A stretch of 64,000 bases of DNA from CAVOAK01 sp965217615 (GTDB taxonomy: Bacteria; Pseudomonadota; Alphaproteobacteria; UBA8366; CAVOAK01), in NCBI GenBank assembly GCA_965217615.1, contig CBDCIT010000042.1, positions 1 through 64,000 on the forward strand. Direction: 5' to 3'. The position numbers and the translations under genes were made by a program. This document shows, piece after piece, positions 8,436 through 15,731 of this stretch (position 1 is the stretch's first letter; every line of letters starts with the position of its first letter). The notes beneath the pieces are model-generated. The model was not told where the DNA came from. It did not search any database and saw nothing but the letters and a program-made list of their open reading frames with translations.

Positions 8436-9829
8436 GGTTGTGTCTCGAAAGTGGTGGAAATTGGTTTTGGCGCCTCTCCGAGCGGGCTGAGTTTTGCGGC
8501 GGTCAGGCCGCTCGGTCAAGGGTTTCGTCGGCGATTAGCTGATCGAGGGTTTCCCATCCATCGACTTTGCGCATCTGGATTTGGCCGGAAGCGAGGAGCG
8601 CCCAGAGGAGCATCGGCACTGTTTCGGGACACGGCAGCACGGTCTGTGTTTTGATCCGGCGCTTGAACTCCTCGTTGAGACGCTCAATGGCGTTGGTCGT
8701 TCGGGCTGATTTCCATTGGCTCTTGGACAGGCGCGTGAAGGTAAAGAGCTTGTCGCCCGCTTCTGCGAGGCTGTCCGCGACGGCCCTGCATTTCAGCCGC
8801 CACTTGCGGACAAACGTCTTGCGGCGGGTTTCCACCTCGGAGGCAGTGTCGGCATAGATCATATCGCGGTAATCTTCGCTCAGCTCGTCATGCATGTGTT
8901 TGGGAGCATGACCCAGAAGGTTGCGGTGCTTGTGCACGGTGCAGCGTTGAACGGGAAGGTCATCGCCCCAAAGCGCCGACAGAGCCGCCTCCAGTCCCGG
9001 CGCGCCATCGACGATGACAAACCCGGGCCGTTTCAGTCCACGCGCATCAAGGTCGTCGAGGAACTGGCGCCACGCCGCCTGGCTTTCTCCGCCCATATTC
9101 CCGATCGAAAGCAAGACCTTCTGGCCATCCCGGCGCACCCCTATAGCCGCGAGAACCGAGATGTTGGTGGCCTTGCGATCCAGTCGGGTCTTGATCACAG
9201 TACCGTCAAGGATCAGCCGAACGATATCCTCATCCGCGAGGCCACGGCTGCACCAGGCGTCCCAATCGACCTTCACCTTGCGCCACGCCCGGCTCACAAC
9301 GTCCTTGCTCACAGCACCCCGGAAGAGCCCGAACAGCGCGCGTTTCACCCGCCGCGTGTTGGTTCCGGACAGATACACCGAAGCGATCAGCGCCTCGGCC
9401 TTTCTGGTCAGCCGCTGGTAGCGCGGCAGCGCCCGCGAACGCCATTCCGACGCCCGACCGTCTTCCTCAACGATCCGTGCACGCGGCACGCTCACCCTCT
9501 CGGTCCCGAATGTCCCCGTCAGTTGCCGCTCCCGGTGCCCGTTCCGATACCCTTGCCGAAGCGCGTCCTCTCGACCGTATCGGCAGCGCCCGAGAAACTG
9601 CGCAAGTTCCTCCTCAAAAACGGCCTCGATCGTGGATCTGATGTTCTCCCGCAGCCGGTCCTCGAGCGGATCATAGCCGGCGTCATTGGCCAGTAGCGAA
9701 AGCGCGGAAGTCTCGGTAGTGTTCTTCATGGCGTGATCTCCTTGGCGGTGCTAGCCGCCGGTTGGGTGGTTGTCTTGTCACCCGGAGATTACGCCATCCT
9801 CAAATTTCCACCACTTTCGAGACACAGCC
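8436..9829 (-). mobile_element. IS256-family insertion sequence
   Basis: 1394 bp. Inverted repeats of 27 bp match at 26 positions; the shared core TGTGTCTCGAAAGTGGTGGA begins at 8440 on the plus strand and, on the minus strand, at 9826. An 8-bp duplication CCGATCAC flanks the element (8428-8435 and 9830-9837), the size expected for IS256. One intact transposase. It lies in the divergent gap between DUF2461 and NDUFA12, leaving the predicted NDUFA12 promoter just outside its right end. Confidence 0.93.
8503..9729 (-). CDS. IS256-family transposase
   Basis: 408 residues from ATG 9729, a normal length. Family features are the N-terminal EAVFEEELAQFLGRCRYGR, GYRNGHRERQL, and the mutator-type catalytic core with VRLILDGTVIKTR (D), GFVIVDGAPGLEAAL (D), VQRCTVHKHRNLL and TTNAIERLNEEFKRR (E). 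No frameshift is seen, so this is the only complete, simple IS in the left pile-up. A 326-codon open frame on the plus strand (8716-9696) is antisense shadow. Confidence 0.95.
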   Translation of the reverse strand: MKNTTETSALSLLANDAGYDPLEDRLRENIRSTIEAVFEEELAQFLGRCRYGREDALRQGYRNGHRERQLTGTFGTERVSVPRARIVEEDGRASEWRSRALPRYQRLTRKAEALIASVYLSGTNTRRVKRALFGLFRGAVSKDVVSRAWRKVKVDWDAWCSRGLADEDIVRLILDGTVIKTRLDRKATNISVLAAIGVRRDGQKVLLSIGNMGGESQAAWRQFLDDLDARGLKRPGFVIVDGAPGLEAALSALWGDDLPVQRCTVHKHRNLLGHAPKHMHDELSEDYRDMIYADTASEVETRRKTFVRKWRLKCRAVADSLAEAGDKLFTFTRLSKSQWKSARTTNAIERLNEEFKRRIKTQTVLPCPETVPMLLWALLASGQIQMRKVDGWETLDQLIADETLDRAA

Positions 9830-9870
9830 CCGATCACTGCGGTAGCGCACTCGATGGAGTGTTGCCCACA

Positions 9871-9899
9871 TTGGCGAGGGCCGGGATGTCATATATAAT
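9871..9899 (+). promoter_or_regulatory. Predicted sigma70-type promoter for NDUFA12-mlaD operon
   Basis: TTGGCG, a 17-bp spacer and a perfect TATAAT (9894-9899), about 65 bp before the NDUFA12 start. The IS256-family element ends 41 bp upstream of the -35 box, so the promoter survives the insertion. Confidence 0.45.
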
Positions 9900-9964
9900 T
9901 GCCTCATAAGTGTCTCATTCCCGTGATCGGCTTGAGCACCCACCGCGAGGGAAGTCCAAAAGCT

Positions 9965-10324
9965 ATGACGACGATCGGTACGCGGCTGCATACTTGGCTG
10001 AACGGCGAGCAGGTTGGCGCCGACGATTTCGGTCACCGCTACTTTCAAGAAAAGCGGCCGCCGACGAGCCGGCGCCGCAAGCGCTGGGTCATTTATCGTG
10101 GCGAGGACGAAGCGAGCGCCGTACCACCCGAGTGGCATGCTTGGCTCCACTATATGTTCGATGATCCGCCCGAGGATGCTGGTCGCCCCAAACACTCGTG
10201 GCAGAAGTTTCATGTGCCCAATCTCACAGGCACACCACAGGCTTATCGACCACCGGGACACACGCTCCAGGGCGGAAAACGTGCGCCGGCGACTGGGGAC
10301 TACGAGCCATGGACTCCGGGCTGA
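9965..10324 (+). CDS. NADH:ubiquinone oxidoreductase subunit NDUFA12 homologue
   Basis: 119 residues. Accessory/assembly subunit of respiratory complex I, at the inner membrane, conserved in alphaproteobacteria and mitochondria. The family start MTTIGTRLHTWLNGEQVG is recognisable, followed by GADDFGHRYF, RRKRWVIYRG and PPEWHAWLHY. The ATG at 9965 is preferred over an upstream in-frame start at 9899 because it gives the family N-terminus and is preceded by GAGGGAAG. The gene is followed after 13 nt by mlaD, which matches the usual alphaproteobacterial order. No core complex I genes are in the window. Confidence 0.93.
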   Translation: MTTIGTRLHTWLNGEQVGADDFGHRYFQEKRPPTSRRRKRWVIYRGEDEASAVPPEWHAWLHYMFDDPPEDAGRPKHSWQKFHVPNLTGTPQAYRPPGHTLQGGKRAPATGDYEPWTPG

Positions 10325-10337
10325 ACGGATCCGTGCC

Positions 10338-10823
10338 GTGAATAAAGACACCTTGCATGTTCTCGTTGGCGCATGCGTCATGATGTTGGGCGCACTGTTT
10401 ATTGTCACGGCGTATAGCGAGCGGCAGGCAGGGCCTTCCGGCGGCTACGAGCTGACCGCTCGGTTCAATAATATTGATGGAATTCAAAACGGCAGCGACG
10501 TGCTGCTGGCCGGCGTGCCGGTTGGCAGCGTAAGCCGCGTCGACTTCAATCCGCTAACCCATCAGGCAATTCTCACATTGCGATTGCGGTCCCATGTCAA
10601 ATTGCCAATCGACACGGTTGCAATGGTTCTTAGCGAAGGCATATTGGGCAACAAATACCTCAAACTCGAGCCTGGAGGAGATCTCGACATGCTCGGGCCT
10701 GGCGACGAGTTCGAGTTCGTCCAGGACTCGGTGATTTTCGAGGAACTGTTGCAGAAAGTCATACTTGCGGCGGAGGCGAAACGACTTAAGGACCGCGGGG
10801 AAAGCGGAGACTCGACGAATTGA
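10338..10823 (+). CDS. mlaD: MlaD-type phospholipid transport protein, first tandem copy
   Basis: 161 residues with an N-terminal membrane anchor (about residues 6-24) and one MCE domain: FNNIDGIQNGSDVLLAGVPVG and GILGNKYLKLEPGG. MlaD is the periplasmic, hexameric substrate-binding part of the Mla ABC system, which moves phospholipids between the membranes. I chose the GTG at 10338 because upstream in-frame codons overlap NDUFA12 and the anchor starts directly after it. No mlaE/F genes are adjacent. A second, clearly diverged MlaD follows 25 bp downstream, so the two may form mixed rings or serve different partners (inference). Confidence 0.88.
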   Translation: MNKDTLHVLVGACVMMLGALFIVTAYSERQAGPSGGYELTARFNNIDGIQNGSDVLLAGVPVGSVSRVDFNPLTHQAILTLRLRSHVKLPIDTVAMVLSEGILGNKYLKLEPGGDLDMLGPGDEFEFVQDSVIFEELLQKVILAAEAKRLKDRGESGDSTN

Positions 10824-10848
10824 CGACTGCAAAGTAGAGAGGCCGTCC

Positions 10849-11310
10849 ATGCGACGAAACGTCATCGAGACAATTTTGGGCGCGATAGTCTTACTGATTG
10901 CGGGCATGTTTTTGGTATTTGCCTACACGAACAGTGATCTGCGCCCTGTCGAAGGCTATCGCGTCATCGCCAAATTCAATGCGATTGACGGCCTGACCGT
11001 TGGAAACGATGTTCGCATTGGCGGTGTGAAAGTAGGCACGGTCGTAGAACAGAGGGTCGATCAGCAGGACTATCTCGCCGTCGTTACGATGACGATCCGC
11101 CCTGATATCAAGCTTCCTACGAACACACGTGTATCGGTCTCCAGCGAAGGCCTGTTGGGCGGCAAATACGTCAAGCTCGAGCCTAGCGGCGACGGCGAAC
11201 TCGTGGCGGCTGGCGAGGAGCTGGTGAGCACACGTGATGTAATTTCCCTGGAAGAGCTGCTAGGAAGAGTCATCTTTCTCGTCACAGACGAACCCAGCGC
11301 CGGCAACTGA
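10849..11310 (+). CDS. mlaD: MlaD-type phospholipid transport protein, second tandem copy
   Basis: 153 residues. N-terminal membrane segment (LGAIVLLIAGMFLVFAY) and one MCE domain with FNAIDGLTVGNDVRIGGVKVG and EGLLGGKYVKLEPSG. It resembles the preceding MlaD in every block, but by eye well under half the residues are identical, so this is an old duplication rather than a recent one. AGAGAGGCC precedes the ATG at 10849. This copy is the closer of the two to the usual short alphaproteobacterial MlaD. Likely co-transcribed with NDUFA12 and the methyltransferase downstream. Confidence 0.9.
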   Translation: MRRNVIETILGAIVLLIAGMFLVFAYTNSDLRPVEGYRVIAKFNAIDGLTVGNDVRIGGVKVGTVVEQRVDQQDYLAVVTMTIRPDIKLPTNTRVSVSSEGLLGGKYVKLEPSGDGELVAAGEELVSTRDVISLEELLGRVIFLVTDEPSAGN

Positions 11311-11314
11311 GTCT

Positions 11315-12076
11315 GTGCCCAACCGGGCGAAGCAGCGTTGGGATCCGGCTCGCTACCGGCGCAATGCGAGTTTCGTCGCAGAACTTGGGCTTCCTGTCGT
11401 CGAACTGCTGAATCCTCTGCCGAATGAGCGCATTCTTGACCTTGGATGTGGTGACGGCACACTGACCGCGAAACTTCGTGACATGGGGGTAGAAATCGTC
11501 GGCGTCGACAACAGCCCCGATCAGATCGATGCTGCACGTGAGCTTGGCCTCGACGCCCGCGTTACGAACGGTGAGTCGCTTGAATTCGATAGTGAGTTCG
11601 ACGCCGTCTTCTCGAATGCAGCGATGCACTGGATGGCCGATGCCGATGCAGTGGTCGAGGGTGTCTGGCGGGCGCTCAAACCAGGTGGGAGGTTCGTCGC
11701 AGAAATGGGTGGATTCGGCAATGTGAAGCGAATTGGGGAGGCGCTCGGCATTACGCTTGGCGTTTATGGCATTGATGGGACGTCCACCTGTCCATGGTAT
11801 TTCCCAACCGTGGAAGAACAGCGCAAGCGCCTTGAGAAACAGGGTTTCGTCGTTCGTAATATCATGCTGTTCGATCGACCGACGCCACTTCCGGGCAATA
11901 TCGGCGATTGGCTTGAGACATTCGCGGAGAGCTATCTGGGTGAATTGCCGCTGGCCCTGAGACAGACCGTTGTCGCCGAAGTCGCAAAACAATTGCAGCC
12001 GGTTCTTATGGACCAATCAGGGACTTGGATCGCCGACTATGTACGTTTACGGTTTTTTGCTATCCGCGCGTGTTGA
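11315..12076 (+). CDS. Class I SAM-dependent methyltransferase
   Basis: 253 residues, starting at GTG 11315 only 4 nt after the mlaD stop. The SAM-binding motif I is ILDLGCGDGTLTAKL (about residues 41-55), with the acidic residue in IVGVDNSP and motif VWRALKPGGRFVAEMGG later. Overall it resembles trans-aconitate methyltransferase-like enzymes (Tam) or small-molecule methyltransferases, but the substrate cannot be read from sequence. Its tight spacing suggests cotranscription with mlaD. It lies between mlaD and DUF2155, where the common alphaproteobacterial order has no such gene. Confidence 0.85.
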   Translation: MPNRAKQRWDPARYRRNASFVAELGLPVVELLNPLPNERILDLGCGDGTLTAKLRDMGVEIVGVDNSPDQIDAARELGLDARVTNGESLEFDSEFDAVFSNAAMHWMADADAVVEGVWRALKPGGRFVAEMGGFGNVKRIGEALGITLGVYGIDGTSTCPWYFPTVEEQRKRLEKQGFVVRNIMLFDRPTPLPGNIGDWLETFAESYLGELPLALRQTVVAEVAKQLQPVLMDQSGTWIADYVRLRFFAIRAC

Positions 12077-12131
12077 GTGTCTGGACAGACCCGCCGCCAA
12101 TCGCAATATTGGAATGATGGGTTACCTGTAT

Positions 12132-12545
12132 ATGAGCACTGCACGATCGATCGCGTCATTCGCCTGGATTGCGGCGTTCCTAACCGCAGCCGCGATGTCG
12201 CCTGCCGCCGCAGCGATGCTTCCAGGTGAGCATGTGGTCATGCAGGGGCTCGACAAAGTGACCGCGCGCGTCTCTACGTTCGAAGCTCCGATAGACAGAG
12301 TGGTGAGTTTCGGTGCATTGCGGATCGTGGTTCGTAAGTGCGAACGGACGCGCCCGGAGGAACCGCCAGAGTCAAGTGCCTTTCTCGATATCTATGAGGC
12401 GCGTCCTGGCGAACCACCTACCGATTTGTTCCACGGCTGGATGTTTGCGTCGAGCCCCGCGCTGAGCGCTCTAGAGCATCCGGTTTACGACGTATGGGTT
12501 CTCGAATGTAAGGTCCGCACGCCTGCCGACGGCGGAGACGAGTAA
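12132..12545 (+). CDS. DUF2155 domain-containing periplasmic protein
   Basis: 137 residues with a clear Sec signal peptide (SIASFAWIAAFLTAAAMSPA, cleavage near AAA). The mature part shows the DUF2155 pattern: VVMQGLDKVTARVSTFEAPI, FGALRIVVRKCERTRPEEPP, FHGWMFASSPALSALEHPVY and DVWVLECK. Function unknown; in alphaproteobacteria it commonly neighbours aat and accBC, as here. The start is uncertain: ATGs at 12114, 12117 and 12132 are all in frame, and I chose 12132 because it leaves a compact signal peptide. Convergent with aat. Confidence 0.87.
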   Translation: MSTARSIASFAWIAAFLTAAAMSPAAAAMLPGEHVVMQGLDKVTARVSTFEAPIDRVVSFGALRIVVRKCERTRPEEPPESSAFLDIYEARPGEPPTDLFHGWMFASSPALSALEHPVYDVWVLECKVRTPADGGDE

Positions 12546-12549
12546 ACTC

Positions 12550-13197
12550 TCACGAATTGCCGCCAATTAGCGACGCCAGGTCCACTTCTTTGATGATCGT
12601 GTTGAAGTAAACTTGGCTCTTGAGTGCGGCGGCGAGTCGCTTTCGATAGGCGTCGCGTGAAATCTCCACGGCGCCGAAGCGACGAAGATGCTTGGTAATG
12701 AACTGTGCATCGAGGAGTGTCAGTCCGGCGGCGCGAAGCCGCAGGATCAAGTGTACGAGGGCCACTTTGCTGGCGTCTACGTGCCGGTTAAACATGCTTT
12801 CGCCAAAGAATACACCACTCATCGATACGCCGTAGAGCCCGCCGGCAAGTTCGCCGTCAAGCCAGCATTCGACACTGTGCGCGTGGCCCATATGAAAGAG
12901 AGTTGTGTAAAGCGTAATGATTCTGTCGTTGATCCAAGTCTGTGGTCTTAGCGGCGTGGCTGTCGCACAGCCCTCGATAACGGCCTCAAAATCGCTGTCG
13001 ATTGTGGTCAGGTATCTGCCGCTACGCAATACCCGACGCAGCCGCCGGGGTACGTGAAACGAATTGATTGGAATTATGCCGCGCACCCGCGGATCGACCC
13101 AGAAGAGATCGGGATCCTCTCTGTCCTCAGCCATCGGAAACACGCCCATGGCATAGGCGCGCAAAAGCAACTCGGGCGTTAGGACCGGCATCTCCAT
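12550..13197 (-). CDS. aat: Leucyl/phenylalanyl-tRNA--protein transferase
   Basis: 215 residues. Adds Leu or Phe from charged tRNA to N-terminal Arg/Lys, making proteins substrates of ClpS/ClpAP (N-end rule). Family motifs: AYAMGVFPMAED, FWVDPRVRGIIPI, LRPQTWINDRIITLY, GHAHSVECWLDGELAGGLYG and FFGESMFN. Full family length. GGGAGGCGCC lies upstream of the ATG at 13197. It follows accC by about 40 nt, last in the aroQ-accB-accC-aat run. Confidence 0.96.
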   Translation of the reverse strand: MEMPVLTPELLLRAYAMGVFPMAEDREDPDLFWVDPRVRGIIPINSFHVPRRLRRVLRSGRYLTTIDSDFEAVIEGCATATPLRPQTWINDRIITLYTTLFHMGHAHSVECWLDGELAGGLYGVSMSGVFFGESMFNRHVDASKVALVHLILRLRAAGLTLLDAQFITKHLRRFGAVEISRDAYRKRLAAALKSQVYFNTIIKEVDLASLIGGNS

Positions 13198-13235
13198 AAA
13201 GGCGGCGCCTCCCTAGCGTCCGATGTTAGATACAA

Positions 13236-14579
13236 TCACGACTTGCCGCCCAACCACGATTCCAACCAATGAGTATCGTAGTCACCGTCGATGAACGCAG
13301 GATCGCGGATCAGCTTTTGATGCAAAGGTATGGTCGTCTCGATTCCGCCGATGACGTATTCGTCAAGCGATCGGCGAAGTCGCATAAGCGCCTCATTGCG
13401 GGTTGCTCCGAAAACAATCAGCTTGGCGATGAGGCTGTCGTAGTGCGGTGGCACCGCATAGCCCGAGTAGAGCGCAGAATCGACGCGCACGCCCAAACCG
13501 CCTGGCGCGTGGTAGTCGGTGACCCGTCCAGGTGAGGGCGCAAATGTCTCTGGATGCTCGGCCATAACCCGGCACTCGATGGCATGGCCGCTAAGTTCAA
13601 TATCATCTTGGGAAAACCCAATGGGGACTCCAGCCGCAACGCGCAACTGCTCGCGTACAAGATCGACCCCTGAAATCATCTCCGTGACCGGGTGCTCAAC
13701 CTGCAGGCGGGTATTCATCTCTATGAAATAGAACTCACCGTCTTCATACAAAAATTCCACTGTGCCACAGCTCGAGTACTGAATTCTCTGGAGCGCCTTT
13801 GCCACAAGCGCACTGATGCTGCCGCTAACGGCGTCGTTGAGCGCGGGCGAGGGCGCCTCTTCCACAACCTTTTGATGGCGCCGCTGCACGGAACAGTCGC
13901 GTTCGCCGAATTGGACGACGTGACCATGATAGTCGCCAAGAACTTGGACCTCGATATGCCGCGGGTGAGCAAGAAATTTTTCGAGATAGATGCGGTCGTC
14001 GCCAAACGAGACCTTTGCCTCATTGCGACACATTGCCAACGCTTCAGTAAGATGGTCGGGATTATCCGCGACTTTCATGCCACGGCCGCCACCGCCTGCT
14101 GCGGCTTTGACCAGAACCGGATAGCCGATATCCTTGGCGATCCGCAGTGCCTCGACATCGTTTGAGAGCGCGTTATCCGATCCAGGTACGACTGGAATTC
14201 CCAATTTTTCGGCCTGCTGCTTTGCCGATACCTTGTCGCCCATGATGCGGATATGGTCTTGTGAAGGGCCGATAAATTCGAATCCGTGCTCTTCGACCAT
14301 TTCTGCAAATGCAGCGTTCTCGGCAAGAAATCCGACACCGGGATGAATGGCGTCGACACCAGTTATGCTCGCCGCGGACAGGATTGCCGGAATGTTTAAA
14401 TAGCTTTCTCGAGACGACGGCGGTCCGATGCAGACGGATTCGTCGGCCAGACGAACGTGCATGGCGTCGGAGTCTGCCGTCGAGTGGACAGCCACAGTTT
14501 GGATGCCCATTTCACGGCATGCGCGATGGATCCGCAGCGCGATTTCGCCCCTATTTGCAATAAGGACCTTTTCGAACAA
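13236..14579 (-). CDS. accC: Acetyl-CoA carboxylase, biotin carboxylase subunit
   Basis: 447 residues. ATP-dependent carboxylation of biotin on AccB, the first half of the malonyl-CoA-forming reaction that starts fatty-acid synthesis. N-terminal FEKVLIANRGEIALRIHRAC, ATP-grasp glycine loop AAAGGGGRGMKVA, and the catalytic FIEMNTRLQVEHPVTEMISG are all present. The start is TTG at 14579, six nucleotides after the accB stop, with GAG just upstream; no ATG in frame gives the conserved N-terminus. Translationally coupled to accB. Confidence 0.97.
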   Translation of the reverse strand: MFEKVLIANRGEIALRIHRACREMGIQTVAVHSTADSDAMHVRLADESVCIGPPSSRESYLNIPAILSAASITGVDAIHPGVGFLAENAAFAEMVEEHGFEFIGPSQDHIRIMGDKVSAKQQAEKLGIPVVPGSDNALSNDVEALRIAKDIGYPVLVKAAAGGGGRGMKVADNPDHLTEALAMCRNEAKVSFGDDRIYLEKFLAHPRHIEVQVLGDYHGHVVQFGERDCSVQRRHQKVVEEAPSPALNDAVSGSISALVAKALQRIQYSSCGTVEFLYEDGEFYFIEMNTRLQVEHPVTEMISGVDLVREQLRVAAGVPIGFSQDDIELSGHAIECRVMAEHPETFAPSPGRVTDYHAPGGLGVRVDSALYSGYAVPPHYDSLIAKLIVFGATRNEALMRLRRSLDEYVIGGIETTIPLHQKLIRDPAFIDGDYDTHWLESWLGGKS

Positions 14580-14585
14580 GGCTCT

Positions 14586-15044
14586 TTACTCGATAACCAA
14601 AAGCGCTTCGCCGAACTCAACCGGCTGGCCATCCTCGACCAGGATGCTGCGCACGATGCCGCTCCGGCTCGCCGGTATCGGATTCATCACCTTCATGGCT
14701 TCAATGATGAGAAGAGTTTGACCTTCATCAACGCGGTCGCCTGCGCGCACGAAAGGATCAGCACCTGGTTGTGGTGCGACGAATACTGTGCCGACCATCG
14801 GCGAAGTCAAAGCGCCCGGATTGCTGGAAGCGGCAACCGATGCGGAATGAATGTCGTCTTCCGCCACACTCGCCTGGTCGGCAGACGTATTGGCAGCCAC
14901 CTCGGGCGTCGCTGACCGCTGGCCGTGGCGCGCGACCCGGATCGTCCTATCGCCGTCCGTGATCTCGACTTCCGTTAGCCCGGTTTCGGTCAGCAAATCC
15001 GCTAGAGTTCGGACGAGTTCGCTATCGACGGTAAATTTTGCCAT
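14586..15044 (-). CDS. accB: Acetyl-CoA carboxylase biotin carboxyl carrier protein
   Basis: 152 residues. An N-terminal domain (FTVDSELVRTLADLLTETGLTEVEI), an Ala/Ser-rich linker, and a C-terminal biotinyl domain with VDEGQTLLIIEAMKVMNPIP, whose Lys in EAMKVM carries biotin. The ATG overlaps the TAA of aroQ by one base (TAATG), a sign of coupling within the aroQ-accB-accC operon. Confidence 0.97.
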   Translation of the reverse strand: MAKFTVDSELVRTLADLLTETGLTEVEITDGDRTIRVARHGQRSATPEVAANTSADQASVAEDDIHSASVAASSNPGALTSPMVGTVFVAPQPGADPFVRAGDRVDEGQTLLIIEAMKVMNPIPASRSGIVRSILVEDGQPVEFGEALLVIE

Positions 15045-15508
15045 TATGCTTCCTGTCGCGCATTCTGGTCATCGAGGTCCAGAAGTGGGGCAATCGCATC
15101 CAGCGCCAAGAGATATCCGTGCGGCCCCAGCCCGCAGATTACGCCTTTCGCTAGCGGAGAAATATACGATTGATGGCGAAACGACTCCCGAGCGAAGATG
15201 TTTGAAAGATGCACCTCTATGATCGGTTCGTGGCACAGCGCCAATGCGTCCTGCAACGCCACGGAGGTGTGCGTGTAGGCGCCTGCGTTGATGATAATAC
15301 CGACGCCGTTGGACCGAGCCTCCTGAATAATGGTTACCAGTTCGCCTTCGTGGTTGGATTGCTTAAATGTGAGCTCAAGGCCAAGTTGCTCAGCGCGCTT
15401 GCGGCATTGATCCTCAATCTCGGAGAGAGTTGTCGTGCCGTATATTTCCGGCTCTCGCGTACCCAGCATGTTTAGATTGGGGCCATTGAGGACGAGTACA
15501 CCCGCCAT
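15044..15508 (-). CDS. aroQ: Type II 3-dehydroquinate dehydratase
   Basis: 154 residues. Third step of the shikimate pathway, dehydrating 3-dehydroquinate. Type II motifs: LNGPNLNMLGTREPEIYG, FKQSNHEGELV, NAGAYTHTSVALQDAL, EVHLSNIFARESFRHQSY and GLGPHGYLLAL. The ATG at 15508 follows AAAGGAGCC at ideal spacing; a longer in-frame start at 15628 adds only unrelated residues. First gene of the aroQ-accB-accC-aat run. Confidence 0.96.
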   Translation of the reverse strand: MAGVLVLNGPNLNMLGTREPEIYGTTTLSEIEDQCRKRAEQLGLELTFKQSNHEGELVTIIQEARSNGVGIIINAGAYTHTSVALQDALALCHEPIIEVHLSNIFARESFRHQSYISPLAKGVICGLGPHGYLLALDAIAPLLDLDDQNARQEA

Positions 15509-15731
15509 TACGCTCGGCTCCTTTCCCGGCTGCAGCGACCGCGAAGCGGTTATACCATGGCGCCACTCCGGCGCAACGGCGGAGTGGCAGCCGCGGACCG
15601 CGGCCGGCCAAACGCCGACGAACGACAATTGACCGCCACTGCGTCAACGTGTGATTCCTACCTACGAACTCGATTCCACCGAAGGTGATATACCAACTGC
15701 CATCCGCTAGAGTAATCCGACCAAGTTAGCA

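Noticed and set aside
8716..9696. 326-codon plus-strand frame opposite the IS256 transposase
   Set aside because: Antisense shadow; the opposite strand encodes an intact, full-length transposase.
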